64,000 nt of DNA from Gemmataceae bacterium (GTDB taxonomy: Bacteria > Planctomycetota > Planctomycetia > Gemmatales > Gemmataceae), in NCBI GenBank assembly GCA_009691845.1, contig SIAJ01000017.1:1-64000 (forward strand), given 5' to 3'. The notes under the pieces are model-generated. The model was not told the origin of the DNA. It worked only from the letters and a program-made list of their open reading frames with translations, and made no database searches. Both the position numbers and the translations under genes were made by a program. Shown here piece by piece: positions 50,916 through 59,808 of the stretch; the first letter of the stretch is position 1; every line of letters begins with the position of its first letter.

Positions 50916-53138
50916 TCAGTCCCGCGTCGTCAGCCGAACCTCCGTCGCGCTCCACGCCACCTGCGGACGAATGAACCCACTCGATTTCGGCGTTGCCTCG
51001 AATATCAACAGGTGCTCTCCGGGTGGTAGTTCGAAATCAAGGACGAAGGGCCCGCGATCATTCGGCACCGCGTCATGACGACCGACAGTTAGCCTCGGGC
51101 TGGATACATGGACCTCCAGATCGCGATTCGTGTGACGCTGCCAGTTCATCGAGAGCGTCAGTTGTCTGGATTCCTTGCCGGGATTGATCAGCCGCATGGT
51201 ACTCGAATATCGGGCTCGTCGTGGTTCGGGCGGCGAGACGGGTGCCCACGGTAAAAACCCGTCCTGAAGTAGCACGCTGGGCCGATTCAGGAGACGGTTC
51301 TTCTCCCGTTCCAGTGTCGCGGGATCCAGGGTGTCATGCAGTGATTTGGCAATCGGTGTGAGCGAAAAGAGCAACTGCTCCCCGGAATCGGACGCGAGCA
51401 TCTCTTTTCCCAATATCCGCCGCAACGCGTCCGTCATGACCTTTCCGTCATCCGCGAAGCCACGACGATCGACGTACACCGCCTCGAATCCCGAAAGGGC
51501 AAGTGCTCGCACCATTTGTTCGGGCGTTAGCCGGGCGACATGTTGATGCCACTCGTCCCAACGGCGATTGCGATTGGTGCCGTAGCTGAAGCGCAAAGTT
51601 CGCGAATAGGAATGGCAGGCCAGGTGGGCGTAGTCCGGCATTCGATAGGGCGTGCCCGCTTCCGGATAGGAGATGGCCGGTAGCTGGAACACCATCGCGT
51701 TCGCAGGCAAGGCCTCCTCCATGCGTTTCACGAAACCAGACCACGCATCGTGGTTCTTCTGCAACTCCGCATGTTTTGGAGCCTGGCGCTCGGACGTAAG
51801 GTCCCACAGGCCGAACAGAAGCAGCCCGGCCGCGGCAAGCCAAACGCGGCGACGATGCCCGCGTGCCGCCCACTTGTCCACGAGCAGACCGACGGTGAGC
51901 AAACAAAAGAACGCAACGAAGACGCAGACGCGGTTGTAGCAGCGCATCTGCGGGAAAACCAGAAAATTGAACAGCCCTCCGAGTCCGCCACTCGCACCGA
52001 GCACAACTGCTGCAATATTCAAAGCCGATAGTCCGCCGATTAGCGTTGTTCCAGCTCGTGGCATCAACAATCGACCACACAGAACCACAAACCCGGCCAC
52101 GCCCACGAATCCCAGCAAACTATCGCGGTTTTCGCTGCGTTGCATCTCTTCCGCGTTGTACAGTAGCGTGAGCTCTCCGATTTCGCGCACACGATGCGAG
52201 CCAGACGGCAGCACCAGCTTCGTGATCTTCAGACAGTACACATCCGCCTCATTCCAGTGACGATGGGCCACCGCCGGGTTCGCACCCTGCTCGCGTTGCG
52301 CAAGGATAAACGGCAGCGTGCAGGCCAAGCCGACCGCCGACACCCAGGCAGCCGAGGCCAGTCCAGCCCACCATGCCCGCCAGGAACCTTCGGCAAAGGA
52401 ACGGTACACTCCCGCGACCACCAGAAAATAGCAGCCGAAGAAGGCGTAGTAGGGGGAGCTTGCCGCCACGATGGCCGCGAGCAGAAGCGTCCATCCCGTA
52501 GTCGCATTCCAGGCCGCGAACTTGCGTTTTCCGGCGTGGTCCGCGGGACGAAAGAACGGCAGGCGGCCGGCCAGGATCCAGATGGTCGGCAGCAGAATCA
52601 GCGGGACCGTGTGATAGTACGCGAGCATGGTGTGCGTGAACGCTCGCCCCGCGTGGTAGGGAAGAAACGTATAAACAATCGCCAAGGCGAAGGCGACCGG
52701 CCGCGAGATGCCGAGAGCGCGCAGAACCGCGAACGAGCAAGCCGCTACCACCGGATAGCTGAGCAGGCACCACAGATTGAACGCGAGAAAAACATTCCCC
52801 GTCCACGACAACACGCGGAGAGTGAGATAGTGGGCATGTTCGGGCAGCGGGTAATCGAGGCGTTCGGCGACGCCCGGGGCACCGAGGCGCTCGGCCTTCC
52901 AGGGCCAACCGGATTCTTGAATCGATTTAACGAGAGAAAGTAGGGCCGCGGAATCGTTCTGGGCCGGGCAAAGCGGGGCAGAGAGGTCGGCTCGGTACAG
53001 GCGAAAGTTGTAACCGAGGTAAACGAGCGTGAATAGGACTAGAACCGCATACCACGCCAACCGCACGCGGAAACGCTCCGGAGCCGGCGAGGTGGCCGGC
53101 ATGACCGAGGTCGCGGGACGTTCCTTCGTCCAAAGCAT
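50916..53138 (-). CDS. Large polytopic membrane protein, unknown (glycosyltransferase-like layout)
   Basis: 740 residues with about twelve predicted membrane segments across residues 30-460 (for example YAVLVLFTLVYLGYNF, VVAACSFAVLRALG, TLIGGLSALNIAAVVLG), then a soluble C-terminal half with a LALSGFEAVYVDRRGF element and a final beta-rich region. This layout is that of YfhO-like and other GT-C membrane glycosyltransferases, but I see no diagnostic DD or ED motif in the first loop. It is followed by the DedA gene upstream at 18 bases. Membrane location is sure; function is not. Confidence 0.78.
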   Translation of the reverse strand: MLWTKERPATSVMPATSPAPERFRVRLAWYAVLVLFTLVYLGYNFRLYRADLSAPLCPAQNDSAALLSLVKSIQESGWPWKAERLGAPGVAERLDYPLPEHAHYLTLRVLSWTGNVFLAFNLWCLLSYPVVAACSFAVLRALGISRPVAFALAIVYTFLPYHAGRAFTHTMLAYYHTVPLILLPTIWILAGRLPFFRPADHAGKRKFAAWNATTGWTLLLAAIVAASSPYYAFFGCYFLVVAGVYRSFAEGSWRAWWAGLASAAWVSAVGLACTLPFILAQREQGANPAVAHRHWNEADVYCLKITKLVLPSGSHRVREIGELTLLYNAEEMQRSENRDSLLGFVGVAGFVVLCGRLLMPRAGTTLIGGLSALNIAAVVLGASGGLGGLFNFLVFPQMRCYNRVCVFVAFFCLLTVGLLVDKWAARGHRRRVWLAAAGLLLFGLWDLTSERQAPKHAELQKNHDAWSGFVKRMEEALPANAMVFQLPAISYPEAGTPYRMPDYAHLACHSYSRTLRFSYGTNRNRRWDEWHQHVARLTPEQMVRALALSGFEAVYVDRRGFADDGKVMTDALRRILGKEMLASDSGEQLLFSLTPIAKSLHDTLDPATLEREKNRLLNRPSVLLQDGFLPWAPVSPPEPRRARYSSTMRLINPGKESRQLTLSMNWQRHTNRDLEVHVSSPRLTVGRHDAVPNDRGPFVLDFELPPGEHLLIFEATPKSSGFIRPQVAWSATEVRLTTRD

Positions 53139-53156
53139 GATGCACTCGAAATAATG

Positions 53157-53951
53157 TTACAGGGACAGCTTGGCCGGTCTTGGCTCCTCACTTTTTATCT
53201 CGGCTCGTGCTGGCGGCGAATGGGTGGCGAAACCGTGTGGCCGGCCATCGATCACGCCGACCGTTCCCGCTTTGTGCTCCGGCACGGGATGATTGGCGAT
53301 ATTCACCATCGACATCCCGAGCATGGGCAGCTCTTCCGGGCTGCCGGTCGCCACCGGCCTCCGAACGAATGCCGCGGTGATAAACCCGGCAATGAACGAC
53401 AGAATGGCGATGATCGCGAGTTGGCGATAGCTCTCCACCTGGTGGAGCAGATTCATGAACGTGTCCGTCAGACCCCATGCCAGCCAGAAAATCAGATTTA
53501 CGCCAGGGATGGCGTAGAGAAAGTCGGCCAGGAGAAACTTGCGGAACGGCAGACGAACGATGCCGGCGGAAAGGAACACCGGCGTACGAATGCCGGGTAA
53601 GACTCGTGCGATCAACAGAATGCGAATGCCGTATTCGTGAAAATTCTTCTCGATCTTCTGAAAGCGTTCGGGGGAAAGAACTCGCCTTTGAACCCACTTA
53701 CGCGTGATCAGCCAGGGCCCCCACGTGCGGCCGACCCAGTACAAAAACGCATCACACACGACCACACCGATGATGCACAGTGGCAGCATCGCCCACCAGA
53801 ACATGCCGCTCTCAGGATCTCCCCAGGCGCGTCCGACCATGACCCCGCCTGTCGCAATCGGAATCTCCTCGGGGATCGGAGCGCCGACAGACGCCGCCAC
53901 GAGCATGCCGAAGACGCTGGCATATTGCCAGAAGTCGGCGGACGATAGCAT
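53157..53951 (-). CDS. DedA-family membrane protein
   Basis: 264 residues from ATG 53951 (GGAGG nearby). The family hallmarks are the N-terminal SVGAPIPEEIPIATGGVMVG segment, the DAFLYWVGRTWG stretch and IRILLIARVLPGIRTPVFLSAG with its conserved Arg and Pro. DedA (SNARE-associated) proteins are multispanning and act as undecaprenyl-phosphate or phosphatidylethanolamine flippases or proton-dependent transporters. The C-terminal 60 residues are hydrophilic and extend beyond the family average. It forms a probable operon with the large membrane protein. Confidence 0.88.
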   Translation of the reverse strand: MLSSADFWQYASVFGMLVAASVGAPIPEEIPIATGGVMVGRAWGDPESGMFWWAMLPLCIIGVVVCDAFLYWVGRTWGPWLITRKWVQRRVLSPERFQKIEKNFHEYGIRILLIARVLPGIRTPVFLSAGIVRLPFRKFLLADFLYAIPGVNLIFWLAWGLTDTFMNLLHQVESYRQLAIIAILSFIAGFITAAFVRRPVATGSPEELPMLGMSMVNIANHPVPEHKAGTVGVIDGRPHGFATHSPPARAEIKSEEPRPAKLSL

Positions 53952-54120
53952 CCCAAATGCCTCCGAAGGTCGGTAGGGTGATAGCGTACAGCAACTTACG
54001 GACCGAAGAAAGGCCGACTGAGAGTTGCGGCACGAACTCACTTCGACATGGGAGTCGGCACACTCCATTTGCCGATGGCTCCGTAGACTGAGAAGCCGTG
54101 TCGAGAATCACACGAATGTC

Positions 54121-54217
54121 GCCCTTCGCTCCGCGAAAGTGTGAGCGACGTGCTGTCGATGAAAACACTCGGCCCGAGCAGGTGGGCTGCATCTCACCCT
54201 TTCGCGGAGCGAAAGGC
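54121..54217. repeat. GCTCCGCGAAAG inverted repeat, MITE-like, copy 2
   Basis: Arms 54121-54145 and 54193-54217 match at 23 of 25 positions around TTCGCTCCGCGAAAG, with a 47-base interior. Arm core, size and placement just upstream of a gene resemble the element at 16742-16839. Confidence 0.75.
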
Positions 54218-54255
54218 AACAATAAGCTACAAGGACCAGACTTCGAGACCGAACC

Positions 54256-54840
54256 ATGATCCTGCTGATCGACAATTACGATTCGTTCACCTACAACCTC
54301 GTCCAGCGTTTCGGGGAGATCAACCCCGACTTGCCGATGACCGTCGTGCGTAACGATCGGATCACAATCGACGAAATCGCGGCCGTGAAGCCGACGCACA
54401 TCATCATCTCGCCCGGCCCCTGCACGCCGAACGAGGCGGGCATTTCGAACGAGGTCTTGAAGAAATTCGCTGCGACGACGCCGATCTTTGGCGTTTGTCT
54501 CGGCCATCAATGCATCGGCCACACGTTCGGAGGCGAAGTCATTCGCAACTGGCGGATCATGCACGGCAAGGTTTCCCCGATTCACCACGACGGCAAAGGA
54601 GTTTTCGCGGGGCTGTCCAATCCGTTCGAGGCAACCCGCTATCACAGCCTGGTCATCAACAAAGAATCGTGGAAAAACCCGGACTTCGACATCACCGCCT
54701 GGACAGATGAAGGTGAGATCATGGGTGTCCGCCACAAAACCTGGCCGCTGCACGGCGTCCAGTTCCATCCAGAAAGCTTCCTCACAGTTGAAGGCCCGAG
54801 GATTCTGAAGAACTTTCTGGACCTGGCGAACTGGCGGTGA
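54256..54840 (+). CDS. trpG: Anthranilate/aminodeoxychorismate synthase glutaminase component
   Basis: 194 residues, usual length. The class I glutamine amidotransferase triad is visible: Cys81 in GVCLGHQCIGH, His171 and Glu173 in VQFHPESF. Other signatures are LLIDNYDSFTYNLVQ and IISPGPCTPNEAGIS. It releases ammonia from glutamine for the chorismate-using partner (TrpE or PabB); in many bacteria one protein serves tryptophan and folate synthesis, so trpG/pabA cannot be separated from the sequence. No partner gene is in the window; it stands between two repeats, immediately before the glycan cluster. Confidence 0.92.
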   Translation: MILLIDNYDSFTYNLVQRFGEINPDLPMTVVRNDRITIDEIAAVKPTHIIISPGPCTPNEAGISNEVLKKFAATTPIFGVCLGHQCIGHTFGGEVIRNWRIMHGKVSPIHHDGKGVFAGLSNPFEATRYHSLVINKESWKNPDFDITAWTDEGEIMGVRHKTWPLHGVQFHPESFLTVEGPRILKNFLDLANWR

Positions 54841-54845
54841 TTTGC

Positions 54846-54948
54846 CCCCCTCTCCGCTTCGCAGAGGGGGACCGGATGGGGAGAGGTTTACGAGAGATCA
54901 CGCTCTCAAACCCTTCCCCCCAACCCCCTCCCCGAAGCGGAGAGGGGG
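54846..54948. repeat. CCCCCTCTCCGCTTCG inverted repeat
   Basis: Perfect 16-base arms (54846-54861 and 54933-54948) flank 71 bases, directly after the trpG stop codon. Different arm sequence but the same general design as the elements at 16742, 54121 and 56205: short arms, 50-75-base interior, next to gene ends. Confidence 0.75.
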
Positions 54949-55052
54949 AGAAGATACGCACCTTTACCCAATTCCCCTTGCTTGCGCATCTGTAAACATG
55001 GTAGCCTCTCACATTCTTGCCAAGTCCGCACCCAGTTGCCGGGCTTTCACGG

Positions 55053-56267
55053 ATGAATTCGATGGCCACGATGGTCCCATTCAACGATTTGCGCCCACGC
55101 TTCGAGGCCGACGCGGCCGTGTATCGCTCGGCCATCGATCGCGTCTTCGCTCGCGGCTGGTACGTGCTTGGTCCGGAAGTCGAAGCCTTCGAGGTTGAGT
55201 TCGCCGAGTATCTCGGAATCAATCACGCGGTTGGTGTTGCCAACGGCACAGATGCGATTGAACTTGCACTCCGGGCGGGCGGGATCGGGCGAGGCGACGA
55301 AGTCATCACGGTCGCTCACACGGCAGTCGCGACCGCTTGCGGTATCGAACGCAGCGGAGCAACCCCGATCTTTGTGGACATTCGGCCCGATGATTATTGC
55401 ATCGATCCCAAGGCGATCCCGGCCGCGGTGACGAGTCGAACACGTGCCATCATCGCGGTTCATCTCTACGGGCAGCCGGCACGGCTGAAAGAGTTGCGGG
55501 AAATTGCAGATCGGCTCGGCCTGTTGCTGATCGAGGATTGCGCTCAAGCCCACGGGGCTCGCTTCGATGGCCGGCTCGTCGGCACCTTCGGGCATTTGGC
55601 CGCATTCAGCTTCTACCCCACCAAGAATCTTGGTGCCTTTGGCGATGGCGGTGCCGTCGTGACCAACGATTCGGCGATGGCCGGACGCTTGCGCCGACTG
55701 CGCAACTACGGCCAAACCGATCGCTATCGCCATGAAGACGCAGGGGGATTTAACAGCCGGCTCGACGAGATCCAGGCCGCACTGCTCCGCGTCTCGCTAC
55801 GCAGGCTCGATTCGGACATTGCACAACGGCAACGGCTGGCGGACCGCTATCTCGGCCGATTGCGGACACCTGCCTTACCGTGTTCCGCACCTGGCACCGA
55901 TCACGCCTACCATTTGTTTGTGGTTCGTCTTCAGAATCGCGATGGATTCCGCGACGAGATGCACCATCGCGGCATCGAGACACTCGTCCATTACCCCATT
56001 CCCGTGCATTTGCAGCCGGCCTTCGCTCATTTGCAGGGGCAGATGGGTGACCTGCCGGAGAGCGAACGAGCCGCCCGTGAAGTGGTTTCGTTGCCGCTGT
56101 TCGTCGGCATGACGAACGAACAACAGGACACAGTGATCGTTGCGGCAAATTCCGCGGCGATTACCGAACGTGGCTTGTCGAGCGAAGTGCAGCCAGCCTT
56201 CTCTCCTTTCCCTCTTAGGGAAGGGAGTCGGGGAGTTAGGCCTGCGTTGGCGGAAGCTTCAACCTAA
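55053..56267 (+). CDS. DegT/DnrJ/EryC1/StrS-type sugar aminotransferase
   Basis: 404 residues from ATG 55053 (ATG 55062 and 55071 also possible). PLP-dependent enzyme of the sugar aminotransferase family: NDLRPRFEADAAVYRSAI at the start, GVANGTDAIELALRAG, DIRPDDYCIDP, EDCAQAHGARFDG, and the catalytic lysine in SFYPTKNLGAFGDGGA. It transfers an amino group to a 3- or 4-keto nucleotide sugar. The final 20 residues (from PLREGSRG) are encoded by the palindromic repeat at 56205-56290, so the native C-terminus has been altered. It opens the glycan gene cluster. Confidence 0.9.
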   Translation: MNSMATMVPFNDLRPRFEADAAVYRSAIDRVFARGWYVLGPEVEAFEVEFAEYLGINHAVGVANGTDAIELALRAGGIGRGDEVITVAHTAVATACGIERSGATPIFVDIRPDDYCIDPKAIPAAVTSRTRAIIAVHLYGQPARLKELREIADRLGLLLIEDCAQAHGARFDGRLVGTFGHLAAFSFYPTKNLGAFGDGGAVVTNDSAMAGRLRRLRNYGQTDRYRHEDAGGFNSRLDEIQAALLRVSLRRLDSDIAQRQRLADRYLGRLRTPALPCSAPGTDHAYHLFVVRLQNRDGFRDEMHHRGIETLVHYPIPVHLQPAFAHLQGQMGDLPESERAAREVVSLPLFVGMTNEQQDTVIVAANSAAITERGLSSEVQPAFSPFPLREGSRGVRPALAEAST

Positions 56268-56290
56268 CCCCCTTCCCTAAGAGGGAAAGG
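56205..56290. repeat. CCTTTCCCTCTTAGGGAAGGG inverted repeat overlapping a gene end
   Basis: Perfect 21-base arms (56205-56225, 56270-56290); each arm is itself nearly palindromic around CTTAGG. It starts inside the aminotransferase gene, contains its stop codon (56265-56267) and ends 14 bases before the next start codon, so it also supplies the purine-rich sequence nearest that start. Confidence 0.8.
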
Positions 56291-56304
56291 GGAACCGGAC
56301 CGGC

Positions 56305-57369
56305 ATGCACCGATCAACCAACGCAAACCACTGGAAAGGTCGCCGAGCGCTGATTACCGGCGGGTTGGGCTTTATCGGGTCCAACCTGGCCATTCGGCTG
56401 GCGAATCTTGGTGCCCGCGTCACGATCGTCGATGCCATCATTCCCGAATACGGCGGCAATCTCTTCAATATTGAATCAGTCAAGGATCGAGTCACCGTCA
56501 ATTTTGGCGACATTTGCGATCGGCTCGCGATGAACTGGCTCGTCCGCGATCAGGACTATGTGTTCCACCTGGCCGGGCAGGTCTCTCACATCAAGAGCAT
56601 GACCGATCCGTTTCCGGATATCGAGTTCAACATCAAGGGGACCATGGTCGTGATGGAGGCGATTCGCCATCACAACCCGACTGCGAAAGTCGTTTTCACG
56701 GGCACGCGCGGTCAATACGGACCAGCGATTGCGTTGCCGGTGAACGAATCGGCCCCGACCAACCCGAAAGCGATTTACGAAATCTCGAATCTCACGGCCG
56801 AGAAGATTATCCAGGTCTATCACGAAACGCACGGCATCCCGGCCGTAATGTTGCGGCTGACGAACATCTATGGCCCACGTGCGCAGATGAAGCATTCGCA
56901 GTACGGAGTGGTGAACTGGTTCGTCAGGCAGGCACTCGATGGCGTGCCGATTCCGGTCTTCGGCACGGGCCGAATCCTGCGCGACTTTGTCTACGTGGAC
57001 GATTGCGTCGACGCCATCCTGGCAACGGCTACCTGCCCGGCTGCCGTCGGCGAGATCTTCAATGTGGGCTGGGACCAACCGACATCGTTCCTGGAACTGG
57101 CCCAAATTTTGGAACGGCTTTGTGCCACCGGCTGGTGGCACTACGCCCCCTTCACGCCCGAGCGAGCAGCCCAGGAGCCAGGCGACTTCTATTCGGACAT
57201 CACGAAGATCCGCACGATGGTTGGCTGGGAACCGCGGACGGGCTTGGAGGAAGGCTTGCGGAGGACGTTGGAGTATTACGAGGCGAATCGACACCAGTAT
57301 TGGCAACCCACAATCCATGGCGTTGAATCTCAATCAACAAGGCCCCTGCGACAGCGTCGCGCTGCCTAG
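56305..57369 (+). CDS. NAD-dependent epimerase/dehydratase (extended SDR)
   Basis: 354 residues. The dinucleotide-binding motif is ITGGLGFIGSNLA; FHLAGQVSHIKS, TNIYGPRAQMK and RDFVYVDDCVDAI are extended-SDR signatures of UDP-glucose 4-epimerase and NDP-hexose dehydratase relatives. The catalytic YxxxK motif reads Y158-EIS-N162 (codon 56788-56790 AAT), so the usual lysine is missing, although Thr133 and neighbours are in place. It converts or epimerises a nucleotide sugar, possibly upstream of the aminotransferase. It lies between the aminotransferase and methyltransferase genes. Confidence 0.88.
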   Translation: MHRSTNANHWKGRRALITGGLGFIGSNLAIRLANLGARVTIVDAIIPEYGGNLFNIESVKDRVTVNFGDICDRLAMNWLVRDQDYVFHLAGQVSHIKSMTDPFPDIEFNIKGTMVVMEAIRHHNPTAKVVFTGTRGQYGPAIALPVNESAPTNPKAIYEISNLTAEKIIQVYHETHGIPAVMLRLTNIYGPRAQMKHSQYGVVNWFVRQALDGVPIPVFGTGRILRDFVYVDDCVDAILATATCPAAVGEIFNVGWDQPTSFLELAQILERLCATGWWHYAPFTPERAAQEPGDFYSDITKIRTMVGWEPRTGLEEGLRRTLEYYEANRHQYWQPTIHGVESQSTRPLRQRRAA

Positions 57370-57386
57370 CCAAATATCGCTCCCAT

Positions 57387-58148
57387 ATGCCGCAATTCTC
57401 CCATAGCCGTTCCTTCGATTCCCTCACCTTCGATGGCTTCCGCGAACTCGCGACGGCCGACGGGTTGAGCCGGCACGAGCGCGTGGGCTTTCCCGACTCG
57501 TATCGCGATGGCTATGAGACCGCGATCTATCGGGACATTCGCGGCAAGCTGAGCAACCTCTCACGCAGTCGCCAAACGGTTGTTGACATCGGCTGCGGTT
57601 GCAGCGATCTGCCGACGCTGTTGGCAGAAACGAGCCGACAGCGTGGCCATGAACTCGTTCTGTGCGATTCGGCTGAGATGCTGGGCCATGTGGTTGATGA
57701 ACCGTTCATTCGCAAGGAATCCGGGCTGTTTCCACGCGAATCGAACGACCTGCTTGCCGAATTCGCGGGCCGCGTCGATGCGATTCTCGTTTACAGTGTG
57801 ATCCAGTACGTGTTCGTCGAAGCCTCAATCTTCGATTTTCTGGATGCCTGTTGCAGCCTGCTCGCACCCGGCGGGCAGTTGCTCATCGGCGACATTCCGA
57901 ATGTAAGTAAGCGCAAGCGATTCTTCGCATCCGAGACAGGGATTCGCTTTCACCAGGAATTCACGGGTTCCGACGAGTTGCCGAGCGTGAGGTTCAATGA
58001 ACTTGAACGATCGAAAATGGACGACGCGGTGGTGCTTTCGATGATCGCCCGGGCACGAGCGGCCGGGTTCGATGCGTATGTGTTGCCTCAATCGCCCGAA
58101 TTGCCGATGGCCAATCGCCGTGAGGATGTGCTGATCTTGCGGCCTTAA
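57387..58148 (+). CDS. Class I SAM-dependent methyltransferase
   Basis: 253 residues. Motif I is VVDIGCGCSDLP, the acidic strand HELVLCDSAEMLG, and later motifs VDAILVYSVIQYV and LLAPGGQLLIGDIP; the SAM-binding Rossmann fold is thus complete. Given its neighbours, it probably methylates a nucleotide sugar or glycan; the acceptor cannot be read from the sequence. It starts 17 bases after the SDR stop and ends 45 bases before the acyltransferase. Confidence 0.86.
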   Translation: MPQFSHSRSFDSLTFDGFRELATADGLSRHERVGFPDSYRDGYETAIYRDIRGKLSNLSRSRQTVVDIGCGCSDLPTLLAETSRQRGHELVLCDSAEMLGHVVDEPFIRKESGLFPRESNDLLAEFAGRVDAILVYSVIQYVFVEASIFDFLDACCSLLAPGGQLLIGDIPNVSKRKRFFASETGIRFHQEFTGSDELPSVRFNELERSKMDDAVVLSMIARARAAGFDAYVLPQSPELPMANRREDVLILRP

Positions 58149-58193
58149 GCCCAGGGACTGTCGGCCCTGTGCGTTGGGTTGTTAGGGGGAATA

Positions 58194-58883
58194 TTGAAAG
58201 ACCGCAAGTTGATTTTGTTGGGCGATAGCGCCTTCGCCGAGATTGCGTTCGAGTACTTTACTCACGATTCCCCCTATGAGGTTGTCGCGTTCGCAGTGGA
58301 ACGAGCGTTCTTGAAACGGTCGGAATTGTTTGGGCGGCCAGTGGTCGCTCTGGAGGATTTGCCGGCGAATTATGCACCTGCCGATCACTCGTTCTATGCC
58401 GCCCTGGTTTACACACAACTGAATCGCTTACGAACCAGGCTATATCATCAGGCGAAAGAAATGGGCTATCAGCCGGCATCCTTTATCAGCCCGCGAGCGT
58501 TTGTCTGGCGGAATGCCAAGATCGGCGAGCATTGTTTCATTTTTGAGAACAATGTGATTCAGCCGTTCGTTGAGATTGGAAACAACGTCGTGTTGTGGAG
58601 CGGAAATCACATCGGCCATCACTCCAGTATTCAGGATCACTGTTTTATTTCGTCGCACGTCGTGATTTCCGGATTCTGCAACATTGGCGAATCGTGTTTC
58701 TTCGGCGTGAACGCCACGCTGGGTAACAATGTAAGCATCGGTGCGGATAGTCTGCTCGGCGCCGGTGCGGTGGTCGTGAAGGATGTTCCGCCCGATACGC
58801 TGGTCAAAGGCCCGATGGGCGAAATCACGAAAGTGCCCGCGACGGTCTACTTCAAAGTTCCAAAAGCGGGCGGAGCGGAGTAA
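58194..58883 (+). CDS. Hexapeptide-repeat acyltransferase (NeuD/PglD-like)
   Basis: 229 residues from TTG 58194, chosen for AGGGGGA at five bases; TTG 58179 lies in the same frame. The N-terminus has a small Rossmann-like nucleotide-sugar domain (LILLGDSAFAEIAFEYF), and the C-terminus has left-handed beta-helix repeats (VWRNAKIGEHCFIFENNV, IQPFVEIGNNVVLWSGN, and a histidine in HHSSIQDHCFISSHV likely at the active site). Family members N-acylate amino sugars, which fits the aminotransferase in this cluster. A short gap then leads to the beta-propeller gene. Confidence 0.87.
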   Translation: MKDRKLILLGDSAFAEIAFEYFTHDSPYEVVAFAVERAFLKRSELFGRPVVALEDLPANYAPADHSFYAALVYTQLNRLRTRLYHQAKEMGYQPASFISPRAFVWRNAKIGEHCFIFENNVIQPFVEIGNNVVLWSGNHIGHHSSIQDHCFISSHVVISGFCNIGESCFFGVNATLGNNVSIGADSLLGAGAVVVKDVPPDTLVKGPMGEITKVPATVYFKVPKAGGAE

Positions 58884-58896
58884 TCCGCCCGATCAT

Positions 58897-59808
58897 GTGC
58901 GCTGGCGCAAACCAGGACTCGTTTATCGACCAGCAGGCGAATTGGCCTGGGCCAAACAGTACGCACACGTGCCAACTCCGATTCTTCTCGAAACCGGCGT
59001 GATCCGAGTGTATTTCGCCGGCCTGGATGAGCATAAATTTGGCCGAGTTGGTTATGTGGATCTGGACGCGGCCAACCCGTTGCGAATCCTTCGCGAGACG
59101 AAGGATCCCGTATTCGACCTTGGTCCGCCTGGTGCGTTCGACGACAGTGGTGTGGTACCTTCGTGTGTCGTGACGATCGCTGGCCAGCAAATGCTGTATT
59201 ACACCGGCTGGCAACGATGCGAGCGCGTTCCTTACATGCTATACACGGGATTGGCCGAAATCGCGGAGGACGGGCAGTGCCGTCGCGTCTCGAATGTTCC
59301 CGTGCTGGACCGAACCGATGCGGAGCCATTCTTGAGATCGGCACCAATGGTGTTGAAGGACGCTGAGAGATTCCGTGCTTGGTACTGCTCGGCCACCGGA
59401 TGGACGCAGGTGAACGGCAAGCCGTATCCCACGTATGTCATTCGTCATGCCGAGTCGGCCGACGGTGTGCAATGGTCAGACGGGGGGCCGATCTGTATTC
59501 CGCTTGAGGAAAACGAATACGGCTTAGCCAGACCATGGGTCGTGCGTGACCCCGATTGTTATCGCATGTGGTACTCGATCCGTTCGCATTCTCAGCCATA
59601 CCGTATGGGATATGCGCAGTCAGTTGATGGTGAAGACTGGACGCGAATGGACGACCGAGTGGGAATCGCCGCCTCGGAATCGGGCTGGGATTCGGAGATG
59701 ATCTGTTACCCGGCCATTCTCGATGTGACTGGCCAGCGACTGATGTTCTATAACGGCAATCGTCACGGCGAATCCGGTTTTGGGGTAGCCGTGCTGGAGC
59801 AAGATTAA
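58897..59808 (+). CDS. GH43/GH130-like beta-propeller protein
   Basis: 303 residues from GTG 58897; the ribosome binding site is not well placed, so the start is tentative. The repeated blades GVIRVYFAGLDEHKFGRVGY, LYYTGWQRCERVPYMLYTG, RAWYCSATGW and RMWYSIRSHSQPYRMGYAQS, each with an aromatic-rich strand, are typical of five-bladed propellers of the glycoside hydrolase 43/62/130 type. I cannot point to all catalytic acids, so it could be a hydrolase, a phosphorylase or a binding protein. It is cytoplasmic by lack of a signal and embedded in the glycan cluster. Confidence 0.72.
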   Translation: MRWRKPGLVYRPAGELAWAKQYAHVPTPILLETGVIRVYFAGLDEHKFGRVGYVDLDAANPLRILRETKDPVFDLGPPGAFDDSGVVPSCVVTIAGQQMLYYTGWQRCERVPYMLYTGLAEIAEDGQCRRVSNVPVLDRTDAEPFLRSAPMVLKDAERFRAWYCSATGWTQVNGKPYPTYVIRHAESADGVQWSDGGPICIPLEENEYGLARPWVVRDPDCYRMWYSIRSHSQPYRMGYAQSVDGEDWTRMDDRVGIAASESGWDSEMICYPAILDVTGQRLMFYNGNRHGESGFGVAVLEQD

